From contig JAGUXT010000055.1 of assembly GCA_020061705.1 (NCBI GenBank), positions 124,001 to 188,000 of the forward strand: a DNA stretch of 64,000 bases, in the 5' to 3' direction. A model generated the notes under the pieces. That model was given only the letters and a program-made list of their open reading frames with translations, did not search any database and had not been told where the DNA came from. Positions 47,005 through 56,129 of this stretch are shown here, one piece after another (the first letter of the stretch is position 1; each line of letters starts with the position of its first letter). The stretch is from Halothiobacillus sp. Its GTDB lineage: Bacteria > Pseudomonadota > Gammaproteobacteria > Halothiobacillales > Halothiobacillaceae. A program made the translations under genes and the position numbers.

Positions 47005-47796
47005 GTGTCTTCCGAATTAACTTGGCGTAAAGCAATCGACAAGGTTCTGGCAGCCTCAGCAGTACCGTTGCATTACAACGAAATTGCCGAGCGAATTATT
47101 GCCGAGAGGTTGCATAAAAATTTAGGTGCGACGCCTGCTGCTACGGTCAATGCGCAAATCTCGGCCTCAATCAAGCATGATGGAGATGGTTCGGATTATA
47201 TCCGCGTAGCTAAAGGCATCTTTACCTTGCGTTCGGGCAGCGCCCATACGCTAGCGGACATGCCAAAATTAACTCCCGATATTGTTGAGTCGGAAGATTC
47301 TGAAGAGCAATACGAGATCGTAACCTCATTTGGTATGTTCTGGCGTAAAGATGCTATTGAATGGATCGCTACGCCAAAATTACTTGGAATGCAGCAAATC
47401 GGCGCCACTCCGGTCGATTTTCACAAGCAACTTGGTATTTACCTGCTTTATGACGGACGAGAGGTCATTTACGTAGGACGTACAACCGATCGCCCTTTGG
47501 GGCGAAGGTTATATGAGCATACGTTGGATCGTTTATCTGCTCGCTGGGATCGTTTTTCATGGTTTGGGTTATTGCCTGTTTCTGAAACAGGACACATTGG
47601 TGCGTTGCCCGAATCTTATGGGGCTGCAAAATTGATTCCTGCTTTGGAAGCGATATTGATTGAAGCGTTGGAGCCTCGCCAAAATCGTAAACGGGGAGAT
47701 GACCTGGCCGCCGTCGAATATCTTCAGAAAATCGATCCGGAAATTGAAAAGAAAAGGGTCAAGGCGACTTTGGATGCCGCGCTTAACAAACTTTAG
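47005..47796 (+). CDS. HARE-HTH / GIY-YIG domain protein
   Basis: A 263-residue protein with an unusual architecture. Residues about 5-78 match the HARE-HTH domain (WRKAIDKVLAASAVPLHYNEIAERI ... ISASIKHDG ... GIFTLR), a winged helix found in RpoE delta, ASXL and restriction-linked proteins. Residues about 140-230 form a GIY-YIG fold: G144-I-Y146, Y156-V-G158, R168, H172, E215 and N227 occupy the usual active-site positions, so nuclease activity is possible. GTG 47005 has AAGGAG 8 bp upstream. It lies 34 bp after hisD and looks lower in GC than the his genes. Defence, repair or restriction is inference. Confidence 0.8.
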   Translation: MSSELTWRKAIDKVLAASAVPLHYNEIAERIIAERLHKNLGATPAATVNAQISASIKHDGDGSDYIRVAKGIFTLRSGSAHTLADMPKLTPDIVESEDSEEQYEIVTSFGMFWRKDAIEWIATPKLLGMQQIGATPVDFHKQLGIYLLYDGREVIYVGRTTDRPLGRRLYEHTLDRLSARWDRFSWFGLLPVSETGHIGALPESYGAAKLIPALEAILIEALEPRQNRKRGDDLAAVEYLQKIDPEIEKKRVKATLDAALNKL

Positions 47797-47806
47797 ACCC
47801 AACCCG

Positions 47807-47897
47807 CGTAGGGCGTATTAGCGCAGTGCAATGCGTCGAAAGGTTGAGCCGATGCACGTTCAATTCGGCGGCTTGCGCTACGCTAACCGGCCCTACG
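47807..47897. repeat. Inverted-repeat element after the HARE/GIY-YIG gene
   Basis: The 91-bp stretch is bounded by CGTAGGGC and GCCCTACG, and the arms continue imperfectly for about 28 bp (TTAGCGCAGTGCAATGCG against the inverse TTAGCGTAGCGCAAGCCG). Repeats of this CGTAGGGCG-TTAGCGC type are common as dispersed, non-coding sequences in proteobacterial genomes. Confidence 0.72.
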
Positions 47898-47971
47898 AAA
47901 TGAGAGCGGGGATTGATTACTAAAAAAAGCCGTCAATTGCCCCAACGAACAAGGTTTTATTGACGATTTCC

Positions 47972-48448
47972 ATGAGAAATAACATTTCCATCCGCCAAGC
48001 TAATCCCCAAGAAGCCGCTGCAATTGCGCAGCTTGTCGGGCATTTGCTGTCCGAAATCATGAGTACGACGGGGGTGCAGGCGTTTCAATTTGATCTGGAC
48101 GCAACCACCGAGCGCTTGGAGCAGTTTCTTGAGCAGGGAAAATATTGGGTGTTCGTTATAGAGGATGGCGGGAAGCTGACGGGTTTTTTTAGTATGTATG
48201 AATGCTATGCGCTTTACGCTGAGGGCGTGTTTGGCACAATGGCCGAGTTTTATGTTGATCCAGCTTATCGTGGGCAAGGTTTGGGACGGGCATTACTGGA
48301 TGAGGCCAAAACATTTGGCCGGGAACGTGGATGGAAGCGCTTGGAAGTTACAACGCCGCCGTTGCCTGAGTATGCGCGCACGTTGAGTTTTTATGAGCGG
48401 GAAGGTTTTGCAGTGGCCGGTGGTCGAAAAATGAAGGTGTTGTTATGA
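47972..48448 (+). CDS. GNAT-family N-acetyltransferase
   Basis: A 158-residue acetyltransferase fold. The acetyl-CoA site motif A reads [27 protein letters not shown], and motif B has [13 protein letters not shown]. The acceptor cannot be told. ATG 47972 is the likely start; the ribosome-binding site is weak. Its stop overlaps the hisC start (ATGA), so it is probably translated with hisC, although it has no known link to histidine synthesis. Confidence 0.88.
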   Translation: MRNNISIRQANPQEAAAIAQLVGHLLSEIMSTTGVQAFQFDLDATTERLEQFLEQGKYWVFVIEDGGKLTGFFSMYECYALYAEGVFGTMAEFYVDPAYRGQGLGRALLDEAKTFGRERGWKRLEVTTPPLPEYARTLSFYEREGFAVAGGRKMKVLL

Positions 48449-49506
48449 GTCGTTTCTGGAGCCCCCTGGTATCCCGTCTTTCGCCCTATGTGCCGGGTGA
48501 GCAGCCGAAGATGAGCAATTTGACCAAGCTGAATACCAATGAAAACCCCTACGGGCCTTCATTGAAGGTGCTGGAGGCGATTCGCGCCGAAGTGGGCGAT
48601 AACCTGCGCTTGTATCCCGACCCAGACTCCTTGGCTTTGAAACAGGCGATTGCGGCTTACCACGGCGTGCAGGTTAATCAGGTGTTTGTCGGCAATGGCT
48701 CGGACGAGGTGTTGGCGTTTGTGTTTCAGGCGCTGTTCAAACACGATGCGCCGTTGCTGTTCCCGGATGTGACCTACAGCTTTTATCCGGTGTATTGCGG
48801 GCTGTATGAAATCGACTATCAAACCGTCCCCTTGGCGGATGATTTTTCGATTCAGATCAATGATTACCTGCGTCCGAACGGCGGGATTATTTTCCCCAAT
48901 CCGAATGCTCCCACAGGACGTTTGCTGGCCTTGGGCGAGATTGAGCGTCTGCTGCAAGCCAATCCCGATTCGGTCGTCGTGGTGGATGAGGCGTATATCG
49001 ACTTTGGCGGTGAAACGGCAATTTGCTTGGTTAACAGCTATCCCAATCTGCTGGTCACGCATTCGTTGTCCAAATCACGTGCCTTGGCGGGGCTGCGGGT
49101 CGGGTTTGCCGTGGGGCATCCTGACTTGATTGAAGCGCTGACCCGGATCAAGGACAGCTTCAATTCCTACCCGCTCGACCGCCTGGCGCAGGCTGGTGCG
49201 GTGGCGGCGTTTGCGGATGATTCGTACTTTCAGAAAACCCGTCATGCGGTGATGGACAGCCGTGAAGCGCTGGTGCAAAACATGAGTGCGCTGGGTTTCG
49301 AGGTCATCCCTTCGGCAGCCAACTTCGTGTTTGCGCGCCATCCTGCGCATGATGCCGCGACGCTGGCCGCCGGGCTGCGCGAATACGGCGTGATCGTGCG
49401 TCATTTCAACAAACCACGCATTGACCAATATTTGCGCATTACTATCGGCACGCCGCAGCAAAATAGCACCCTGCTTGAAGCCCTTGCCAAGGTGTTGCCC
49501 GCATGA
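48445..49506 (+). CDS. hisC: Histidinol-phosphate aminotransferase
   Basis: A 353-residue PLP aminotransferase: [33 protein letters not shown] and the PLP lysine in [17 protein letters not shown]. It belongs with the hisG-hisD group, so this is the better candidate for histidine synthesis of the two HisC-type genes in the window. It overlaps both the GNAT gene and panC by 4 bp. Confidence 0.95.
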   Translation: MSRFWSPLVSRLSPYVPGEQPKMSNLTKLNTNENPYGPSLKVLEAIRAEVGDNLRLYPDPDSLALKQAIAAYHGVQVNQVFVGNGSDEVLAFVFQALFKHDAPLLFPDVTYSFYPVYCGLYEIDYQTVPLADDFSIQINDYLRPNGGIIFPNPNAPTGRLLALGEIERLLQANPDSVVVVDEAYIDFGGETAICLVNSYPNLLVTHSLSKSRALAGLRVGFAVGHPDLIEALTRIKDSFNSYPLDRLAQAGAVAAFADDSYFQKTRHAVMDSREALVQNMSALGFEVIPSAANFVFARHPAHDAATLAAGLREYGVIVRHFNKPRIDQYLRITIGTPQQNSTLLEALAKVLPA

Positions 49507-50351
49507 TGCAGCGTGCCAGTGACGCCGCTGAACTGCGCGCTATCGTGCGCAACTTACGCGCAGACAGGGCAGGGCGGGTGGCTTTTGTGCCGACCATGGG
49601 GGCTTTGCATGACGGGCATCTTGCGCTAGTCAAAACGGCGCGTGAGCACGCGGACGTGGTGGTGGTGAGCATTTTTGTCAACCCGCTGCAATTTGGTGCG
49701 GGCGAGGACTTCAGCCGCTATCCGCGCCAAATTGAGCGTGACGCCGCTTTGCTGGAGTCCGTCGGTGCGGATCTGTTGTTTCTGCCCGGCGTGGACAGCC
49801 TGTTTCCGCACGGACAAGCAGCGCAGTCGCGGGTTGAAGTTCCCGGATTGTCGGATATTTTGTGTGGTGCCTCGCGCCCCGGCCATTTTGTTGGCGTGAC
49901 CACCATCGTTGCCAAGCTGTTCAATCTGGTGCAGCCGGATGTGGCCGTGTTTGGCGAGAAGGACTTTCAGCAACTCGCCATCATCCGGCGCATGGTGGCG
50001 GATTTGAATTTTCCACTGGAAATCATTGGCCATCCCACCACGCGTGAAGCCGACGGGCTGGCCATGAGTTCGCGCAATGCTTATCTGAGCGACGATGAGC
50101 GCCAACGTGCCCCTGCGCTGTATGTCATGCTGCAAAACATCGCTGAGCGCATTCGATCTGGACAGCGGGATTTTGAGCTTTTGCAGAGTGAAGCTTCTCT
50201 CGCTTTGCAATCCGCCGGATTTGTGCCGGATTATGTCGCCATTCGCCGCGCCGAAGATTTAGCCGAACCAAGCTCAGTAGAAAATGCCCTGGTGGTATTG
50301 GTTGCGGCGCGTTTGGGACAAACCCGTCTGATCGACAATATCCGCGTGTGA
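49503..50351 (+). CDS. panC: Pantothenate synthetase
   Basis: A 282-residue enzyme that joins pantoate and beta-alanine. [15 protein letters not shown] carries the HIGH-like ATP motif; [18 protein letters not shown] and the [13 protein letters not shown] segment with its catalytic lysine follow. It overlaps hisC (ATGA) and precedes the SemiSWEET gene by 12 bp. panB and panD are not in the window. Confidence 0.96.
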   Translation: MMQRASDAAELRAIVRNLRADRAGRVAFVPTMGALHDGHLALVKTAREHADVVVVSIFVNPLQFGAGEDFSRYPRQIERDAALLESVGADLLFLPGVDSLFPHGQAAQSRVEVPGLSDILCGASRPGHFVGVTTIVAKLFNLVQPDVAVFGEKDFQQLAIIRRMVADLNFPLEIIGHPTTREADGLAMSSRNAYLSDDERQRAPALYVMLQNIAERIRSGQRDFELLQSEASLALQSAGFVPDYVAIRRAEDLAEPSSVENALVVLVAARLGQTRLIDNIRV

Positions 50352-50363
50352 AAAAGCATCAAC

Positions 50364-50618
50364 ATGACGCATATTGAAATCGTCGGTTCCGTGGCGGCGT
50401 TTTTTACCACCATAGCTTTTGTGCCCCAAGTCATTCAGACCTGGAAAAGCAAACACGCCCGCGATCTCTCGCTGGGCATGTTTTCAATGTTCACCACCGG
50501 CGTGGTGTTGTGGCTGATTTATGGCCTGCTGATTGGCTCATGGCCGATCATTATTGCCAATACCATCACTACCGGGCTGGCCGGGACGATTTTGTATTTC
50601 AAGCTGCGCTTTGGTTGA
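50364..50618 (+). CDS. SemiSWEET sugar transporter
   Basis: An 84-residue membrane protein with three hydrophobic segments and the PQ motif in TTIAFVPQVIQTWKSK, then LSLGMFSMFTTGVVLWLIYG. This is a single three-helix bundle of the MtN3/SWEET family, which works as a dimer. The sugar is not known. It is placed 12 bp after panC and may share its mRNA. Confidence 0.9.
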   Translation: MTHIEIVGSVAAFFTTIAFVPQVIQTWKSKHARDLSLGMFSMFTTGVVLWLIYGLLIGSWPIIIANTITTGLAGTILYFKLRFG

Positions 50619-50638
50619 AACCGGGTTCCGCTCGCCTT

Positions 50639-50674
50639 AACAGGCTTCTGAAATACTCATTTCAGCATCCTGTT
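50639..50674. terminator. Hairpin between convergent SemiSWEET and VOC genes
   Basis: AACAGG-ctt-CTGAAAT-actc-ATTTCAG-cat-CCTGTT: 13 paired bases with one 3-base internal loop. There is no T-run, so termination is uncertain; it resembles in form the CTGCTGA hairpin at 30428-30460. Confidence 0.45.
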
Positions 50675-50679
50675 AGACG

Positions 50680-51066
50680 TCAGGCATGCACACGATTTGA
50701 AACCTCGAGCAGATTCATGTCTGGATCGCGGAAATAGACAGAAAGAATGGATCCCGTTGCACCGCTACGCAGAACCGGCCCCTCGATCACGCTGATGTCG
50801 CATGAAGCGAGGTGCTTGATCACTTCAGGCAGGGGGACTGATGTGATGAAACATAAGTCAGCCGAGCCGGGTGTGGGCTGTTGAGCCTTCGGTTCAAATT
50901 CCTGTTTGTGCTGATGCAGGTTGATTTTCTGCGCACCAAAAGACAGCGCCTTGCGGCCACCCGCAAAGGTAACGATGTCCATGCCCAGAACTTTTGAGTA
51001 GAAGGACAGCGTGGTGTCAATGTCTTTGACGGTAAGCACCAAGTGATCAAGGCAGTCAATTTTCAT
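50680..51066 (-). CDS. VOC-family (glyoxalase-like) protein
   Basis: A 128-residue vicinal-oxygen-chelate fold protein. The start DHLVLTVKDIDTTLSFYSKVLGMD supplies the first metal His; INLHQH and the C-terminal YFRDPDMNLLEVSN supply the others. This layout matches the GLOD5-like VOC group. The reaction cannot be assigned. ATG 51066 was chosen at the family start. Confidence 0.88.
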   Translation of the reverse strand: MKIDCLDHLVLTVKDIDTTLSFYSKVLGMDIVTFAGGRKALSFGAQKINLHQHKQEFEPKAQQPTPGSADLCFITSVPLPEVIKHLASCDISVIEGPVLRSGATGSILSVYFRDPDMNLLEVSNRVHA

Positions 51067-51102
51067 GGGCGGCAGTGTGCGCAACGAGAACTAACGAATA
51101 AC

Positions 51103-52455
51103 TCACAAAATATACCGACTCAAATCCTCACTCTTGGCCAGTGCGCCGAGTTTTTCATCCACATCGCTGGCATCCATGCGGATGCTTTCACCACTGCATG
51201 CGGGGGCATCAAACGCGAGAGTTTCCAGCAGGCGCTCGACCACGGTGTGCAGGCGACGTGCGCCGATGTTTTCGGTGCTGGCGTTGACCTGAAAGGCGAT
51301 CTCCGCCAGGCGGCGAATCGCGGCATCGGTGAACTCGAGGGTGACGCCCTCGGTGGCGAGCAGGGCCTGGTATTGCTTGATCAGCGCGGCATCCGGTTCG
51401 GTCAAAATACGCACAAAATCATCGGCACTCAGCGCACTGAGTTCGACACGGATCGGCAAACGGCCTTGCAGCTCGGGAATCAAGTCCGAGGGGCGTGAGA
51501 CATGGAATGCACCCGAGGTGATGAACAGGATGTGATCGGTGTTGATCATGCCAATCTTGGTGGTGACCGTGCTGCCTTCGATCAGCGGCAGCAGGTCGCG
51601 CTGCACACCTTCGCGTGAGACATCGCTGCCGCTGTATTCGCCCTTGCGGCAGATTTTGTCGATTTCGTCGATGAATACGATGCCGCGTTGTTCGACCAGT
51701 TGTGCTGCCTCCGCTTTCAGCTCATCGTCATTCACCCGGCGCGCGGCTTCATCTTCGGTCAGGGCGCGCATAGCCTCGTCCACACGCATTTTCTTGCGTT
51801 GGGTTTTGCCCGTACCCATATTTTGAAACATGCCTTTGAGTTGGCTGGCCATATCTTCCATACCGGGCGGTGCAAAAATCTCCATGCCGGGGCGTGCTGC
51901 ATCAAGTTCGACTTCAATCTCCTTGTCATCCAGGCTGCCATCACGCAGTTTTTGACGGAATTTTTCGCGCGTGTTGCTGTAGGCCTTTTCGGTATTGCTG
52001 TCCGTTTCCCATGCACCGGTTTCCTGACCCAGACTACGCGGCGGAGGGAGAAGTGCATCCAAAACGCGCTCTTCTGCGGCTTCGACGGCCTTCTCGCGCA
52101 CCTTGGCTTGCGCACTGACACGCAACATTTTCATGCCGACTTCAGCCAGGTCGCGGATGATGCTTTCAACATCACGCCCGACATAACCCACTTCAGTGAA
52201 CTTGGTGGCTTCGATTTTCAGAAACGGCGCTTCGGCCAATTTGGCCAGGCGGCGGGCAATTTCCGTTTTGCCCACGCCAGTCGGGCCGATCATCAGGATG
52301 TTCTTGGGCGTGATTTCCGTGCGCATCGGCTCGGCCACGTTCTGGCGACGCCAGCGGTTGCGCAGGGCAATGGCGACAGCGCGCTTGGCATCGGCTTGGC
52401 CGACGATGTGTTTATCCAGTTCGGCGACGATTTGAGCAGGAGTTAATGTGGTCAT
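51103..52455 (-). CDS. hslU: HslUV protease ATPase subunit HslU
   Basis: A 450-residue AAA+ unfoldase that feeds proteins to HslV. Walker [10 protein letters not shown], Walker [11 protein letters not shown] and the arginine-finger region are clear, with the I domain between about 110 and 230. The C-terminus ends in LSRYIL, as needed for docking on HslV. Start overlaps hslV by 4 bp (ATGA). Confidence 0.97.
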   Translation of the reverse strand: MTTLTPAQIVAELDKHIVGQADAKRAVAIALRNRWRRQNVAEPMRTEITPKNILMIGPTGVGKTEIARRLAKLAEAPFLKIEATKFTEVGYVGRDVESIIRDLAEVGMKMLRVSAQAKVREKAVEAAEERVLDALLPPPRSLGQETGAWETDSNTEKAYSNTREKFRQKLRDGSLDDKEIEVELDAARPGMEIFAPPGMEDMASQLKGMFQNMGTGKTQRKKMRVDEAMRALTEDEAARRVNDDELKAEAAQLVEQRGIVFIDEIDKICRKGEYSGSDVSREGVQRDLLPLIEGSTVTTKIGMINTDHILFITSGAFHVSRPSDLIPELQGRLPIRVELSALSADDFVRILTEPDAALIKQYQALLATEGVTLEFTDAAIRRLAEIAFQVNASTENIGARRLHTVVERLLETLAFDAPACSGESIRMDASDVDEKLGALAKSEDLSRYIL

Positions 52456-53000
52456 GATTTGGTCTCGCCCAGAGCTTCGATAGTGAAATTGCGATTGGTG
52501 TACACGCAGGTTTCCGCCGCAATCCCCAGTGAGGCTTCAACGATTTCGCGGGCGCTCAGTGAGGAATGTTGCAGCAGGGCGCGTGCGGAGGATTGGGCAT
52601 AAGCACCACCGGAGCCAATGGCGAGCAGGTCGTGTTCGGGTTCGAGCACATCGCCCAAGCCGGAGAGGGTGAGCATGGCTTCACGATCCGCCACGATCAG
52701 CATGGCTTCCAGACGGCGCATGGCGCGGTCGGTGCGCCAGTCTTTAGCCAGTTCGACCGCAGATCGCAGCAGATTGCCACCATGTTTGACCAGTTTGTCT
52801 TCAAAACGCTCGAACAGGGTAAAGGCATCGGCGGTTGCGCCAGCGAATCCGGCAATCACACGGCCTTCGTACAGGCGTCGTACCTTGCGTGCATTGCCTT
52901 TGACGATGGTCGCACCGAGCGAAACCTGGCCGTCGCCGCCGATCACGGTTTCGCCGTTACGTCGCACGCAGAGAATGGTGGTGCCGTGGTAGCTTTCCAT
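52452..53000 (-). CDS. hslV: HslUV protease peptidase subunit HslV
   Basis: A 182-residue threonine protease. HGTTIL near the N-terminus contains the catalytic threonine (after processing), followed by [11 protein letters not shown]. It is encoded first in the hslV-hslU operon, with a sigma-32-like promoter upstream, in keeping with heat-shock control. ATG 53000; a MESYHG leader of five residues is removed. Confidence 0.97.
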   Translation of the reverse strand: MESYHGTTILCVRRNGETVIGGDGQVSLGATIVKGNARKVRRLYEGRVIAGFAGATADAFTLFERFEDKLVKHGGNLLRSAVELAKDWRTDRAMRRLEAMLIVADREAMLTLSGLGDVLEPEHDLLAIGSGGAYAQSSARALLQHSSLSAREIVEASLGIAAETCVYTNRNFTIEALGETKS

Positions 53001-53036
53001 GTGTTTATAGCCTTGTTGTGGGGTGATTGCGCTTCA

Positions 53037-53064
53037 TTTTGGGGTTTGTTTGCCCGCTTGCAAG
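53037..53064 (-). promoter_or_regulatory. Sigma-32-like promoter of hslVU
   Basis: On the minus strand CTTGCAA (53064-53058) - 13 bp - CCCCAAAA (53044-53037), close to the E. coli heat-shock consensus CTTGAAA - 11-16 bp - CCCCATnT. It lies 37 bp before the hslV start. The factor RpoH is coded in the same window. Confidence 0.7.
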
Positions 53065-53092
53065 GCTATTCGATGAAAAGCATGGATTATTG

Positions 53093-53199
53093 TTAGGACT
53101 TACGCAAAAGCGCTCCAGCGGCGTTCAAGCGCCTCGCCGAACTAGGTGTAATGTCTTCGGCGCCGTTGCCTTGCTGGAACACTTTTGCGTAAGCCCTAA
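53093..53199. repeat. MITE-like element, copy B, between hslV and rlmKL
   Basis: The 18-bp ends TTAGGACTTACGCAAAAG (53093-53110) and CTTTTGCGTAAGCCCTAA (53182-53199) match inversely at 17 positions. The interior matches copy A at 25061-25160. It has no coding capacity and lies in the divergent promoter region, 28 bp behind the hslVU promoter. Confidence 0.85.
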
Positions 53200-53271
53200 T
53201 TGCGTGATTTCCAAAGCACGATACTTGGCAGGCGCGGTATCATGCAGCGATTGTATTTTGTGGAATAGTCT

Positions 53272-55476
53272 GTGAGCCAATTTGTATTTTTTGCCAGTGC
53301 CGCCAAGGGTCTGGTTTCTGTGGTGGCTGAAGAATTGCGTGCTCTGGGGGCGACCGAGTTGCGCGAGCATCCGGCGGGGGTGCATTTTTCCGGTGATATG
53401 GCGTTTGGCTATCGCGCCTGTTTGTGGCTGCGTGCGGCGAGCCGGGTGTTGGTGGAAATTGCGCAGATTGATGCCGAGAATGCTGAGCGCATGTTTAGCG
53501 AGGTGCATCGTCAGGATTGGCAGCGTTGGTTGAACCCGGCCAAAAGTTTTGCCGTGAGTTTTCATGGTGGTAACGAAAACATCAACAACACCGGTTTTGG
53601 CGCGCAAAAGGTCAAGGATGCGATTGTGGATGCGTTTTTTGAGCGTCACAGTCGCCGTCCGCTGGTGGAGCCACAGCGCCCCGATCAGGTGGTGCGCGTG
53701 CATTTATCCGGGGCGAAGGCGCGTGTTTCGCTGGATTTGGTTGGTGGCGAGGCCTTGCATCAGCGTGGGTATCGCATCGAGGCGGGTGATGCGCCATTGC
53801 GCGAGACACTGGCGGCTGGCTTGTTGTGGCGCGCCGGGTGGCCGGCCATCGCCAAGGCGGGTGGCGGCTTTGTCGACCCGATGTGCGGCTCGGGAACCGT
53901 GTTGATTGAGGCGGGTTGGATGGCGGGTGATGTCGCGCCGGGCATCTTGCGCAAGCAGTGGGCCTTGCAGCATTGGCCGCAGCATGAGGCCGCAGTATGG
54001 GCAGAGCTGCAGGATGAAATGCGCAATCGAGCCGATGTCGGCTTGGAACAATTGCCGCTAATGCTGGGTTTTGATCGTGATGCGCGCATGATTCCGGTGG
54101 CACAGGCGAATCTGGAGCGCGCCGGGCTGGATGAGTTTGTGCATGTCATGCAGGGGAGGGTGGAGGATTTGCATCTGCCGGAGGCCTTGCCTGAGCATGG
54201 TTTGATGCTGACCAATCCGCCGTATGGCGAGCGTCTGGGTGATGTGAGCACGATGCCTGCCCTATACGCCGCACTGGGCGAAACCATGCGCCGTGAGTTG
54301 ATGGGCTGGGAGGCGGCCATGATTCTGCCGAAAGAAGCTGAGTCATGGCATCTCGGCTGGCGTGCCTTCCGCGCGCATGACGTGCTGAACGGGCCGCTGG
54401 AATGCCGCCTGCTGCGCTTTCATTTGCAGGAAGACCAGCGCCTGACACCGCGTGTGCAGGACGATGGCTCGGCGGCGCGCCTGGTGCGTGCCTGTGCGGC
54501 GATGGCAGAGTCCAATGGTGCGCAAATGGTGGCCAACCGCCTGCGCAAGAATCTGAAGGAATTTACGCGCTGGGCAGCACAGGAAAACGTGAGCTGCTAC
54601 CGGGTTTATGATGCCGATATGCCGGAATATTCGCAGGCAATTGATTTGTATCATGATCTTGATGGCAAGCGCTGGGTGAATGTGCAGGAATACGCTGCTC
54701 CGGCGCAGGTGTCGCAGGAGGATGCGCGTCGTCGTTTGCGCGAAACCATGTCGGTGTTGCCCGAGGTGTTGCAGGTCGAGCCGGAACAGATTTTCCTGCG
54801 TATTCGTGAGCGTCAACGCGGCGAGTCACAGTATGAAAAACAGGACGAGCGCGGCGTGTTTCACAAGGTGCGCGAAGGTGCGGCCACTGTTCTGGTGAAT
54901 TTCACCGATTATCTGGACACCGGCTTGTTTCTCGATCACCGCGTCACGCGAGCGTGGCTGGGCGAGTGGGCGCAGGGCAAGGACTGCCTGAATCTGTTCT
55001 GCTACACCGGCGTGGCCAGCGTGCAGATGGGGCTGGGTGGGGCGCGTTCCACGACTTCGGTGGATATGTCACGCACCTATCTGGAATGGGCGCGGCGTAA
55101 TCTGGAATTGAATACCTTGAGCAAAACCAGACACCATCTGATTCAGGCCGATTGTCTGGCCTGGATGGATGAAGCCGCACAGGCTCGGGAACAATTCGAT
55201 CTGATTTTTCTGGATCCGCCGAGTTTTTCCAGCTCAAAAAGAATGCAGGGGACGTTGGATATTCAGCGCGACCATGTTCCGATGTTGCGCCAGGCGTTGC
55301 GCCTGTTGCGCAAGGGCGGCAAGCTGGTGTTTTCCAATAACATGCAGCGCTTCAAGCTGGACATGGCGGCCCTGGATGATCTTGCCATCCAGGATGTGAG
55401 TAAAGCCTCGATTCCGAAGGATTTTGCACGTAATCCACGTATTCATCAGTGCTGGGTACTTGCCTTCAAGAGCTGA
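53272..55476 (+). CDS. rlmL: Bifunctional 23S rRNA methyltransferase RlmKL
   Basis: A 734-residue fusion. It starts with a THUMP RNA-binding domain (about residues 40-155), then the RlmL m2G2445 methyltransferase (FVDPMCGSGTVLIEAGWMA, TNPPYGERLG) and the RlmK m7G2069 methyltransferase (NLFCYTGVASVQMGLGGA, LDPPSFSSSKRM). The two-enzyme form matches gammaproteobacterial RlmKL. GTG 53272 is the start; no strong site upstream. Confidence 0.95.
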   Translation: MSQFVFFASAAKGLVSVVAEELRALGATELREHPAGVHFSGDMAFGYRACLWLRAASRVLVEIAQIDAENAERMFSEVHRQDWQRWLNPAKSFAVSFHGGNENINNTGFGAQKVKDAIVDAFFERHSRRPLVEPQRPDQVVRVHLSGAKARVSLDLVGGEALHQRGYRIEAGDAPLRETLAAGLLWRAGWPAIAKAGGGFVDPMCGSGTVLIEAGWMAGDVAPGILRKQWALQHWPQHEAAVWAELQDEMRNRADVGLEQLPLMLGFDRDARMIPVAQANLERAGLDEFVHVMQGRVEDLHLPEALPEHGLMLTNPPYGERLGDVSTMPALYAALGETMRRELMGWEAAMILPKEAESWHLGWRAFRAHDVLNGPLECRLLRFHLQEDQRLTPRVQDDGSAARLVRACAAMAESNGAQMVANRLRKNLKEFTRWAAQENVSCYRVYDADMPEYSQAIDLYHDLDGKRWVNVQEYAAPAQVSQEDARRRLRETMSVLPEVLQVEPEQIFLRIRERQRGESQYEKQDERGVFHKVREGAATVLVNFTDYLDTGLFLDHRVTRAWLGEWAQGKDCLNLFCYTGVASVQMGLGGARSTTSVDMSRTYLEWARRNLELNTLSKTRHHLIQADCLAWMDEAAQAREQFDLIFLDPPSFSSSKRMQGTLDIQRDHVPMLRQALRLLRKGGKLVFSNNMQRFKLDMAALDDLAIQDVSKASIPKDFARNPRIHQCWVLAFKS

Positions 55477-55519
55477 ATGGGCATAATCGACCGAAGTCCA
55501 AAAAACAGGTGAGAATCGC

Positions 55520-56092
55520 TTGAAACAAAGCAGTGCACTGTCCCCAATGCGGACGACCCCTTGGATCAGCCCAACCTTGCGCCGGGCTGGCGTTTTTCTA
55601 CCCCTGCTGACTTTGGGATGTGTACTGAGTTTGACCTCGGGCTGTTCCATGGTGAGCGAGAAAAAGACCTCGGCGCTTGATAGTCATTACCCAGTGCCTT
55701 TACAGGAAAAGGCGGCGGCTTCACCGCAAGCCGCCAAGGCACTTGAAGTGGCGCTAAAACAGCGCGGTGTGGATTACCGCCCTGGTGGTGACAATCCAAA
55801 CCAAGGGTTTGATTGCAGTGGTTTGGTGAATTTTTCCTATCAAGCGGCTGGGGTGCAGCTTCCACGCGATTCTCGCAGCATGTATTCAGTCACGACTCGC
55901 GTACAAACCTCAGATTTGCGACCCGGCGATTTGGTGTTTTTCCGTCAACGTTCATCGCGCATTAGTCACGTTGGCCTGTATGTTGGCAGCGGCCAATTTG
56001 TGCATGCTCCTTCAGCAGGTAAGGATGTTGAAGTTACCAGCCTGGGTGATGCCTATTGGAAAAAGCGTTATGTCGGGGCAGGGCGCGTTTAG
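55520..56092 (+). CDS. NlpC/P60-family lipoprotein
   Basis: A 190-residue cell-wall peptidase of the NlpC/Spr type. A lipobox (LTSGC, Cys42 from the TTG start) is followed by the peptidase domain with catalytic Cys99 in GFDCSGLV and His150 in RISHVGLYVG. The first in-frame codon is TTG 55520 with AGGTGAG 6 bp upstream; ATG 55547 nine codons on is the alternative, and both keep the signal. Expected to cut peptide crosslinks or stem peptides in murein. Confidence 0.9.
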   Translation: MKQSSALSPMRTTPWISPTLRRAGVFLPLLTLGCVLSLTSGCSMVSEKKTSALDSHYPVPLQEKAAASPQAAKALEVALKQRGVDYRPGGDNPNQGFDCSGLVNFSYQAAGVQLPRDSRSMYSVTTRVQTSDLRPGDLVFFRQRSSRISHVGLYVGSGQFVHAPSAGKDVEVTSLGDAYWKKRYVGAGRV

Positions 56093-56129
56093 CTGAACGC
56101 TCTGGATCAATAATTGCGAGTGATTGATT

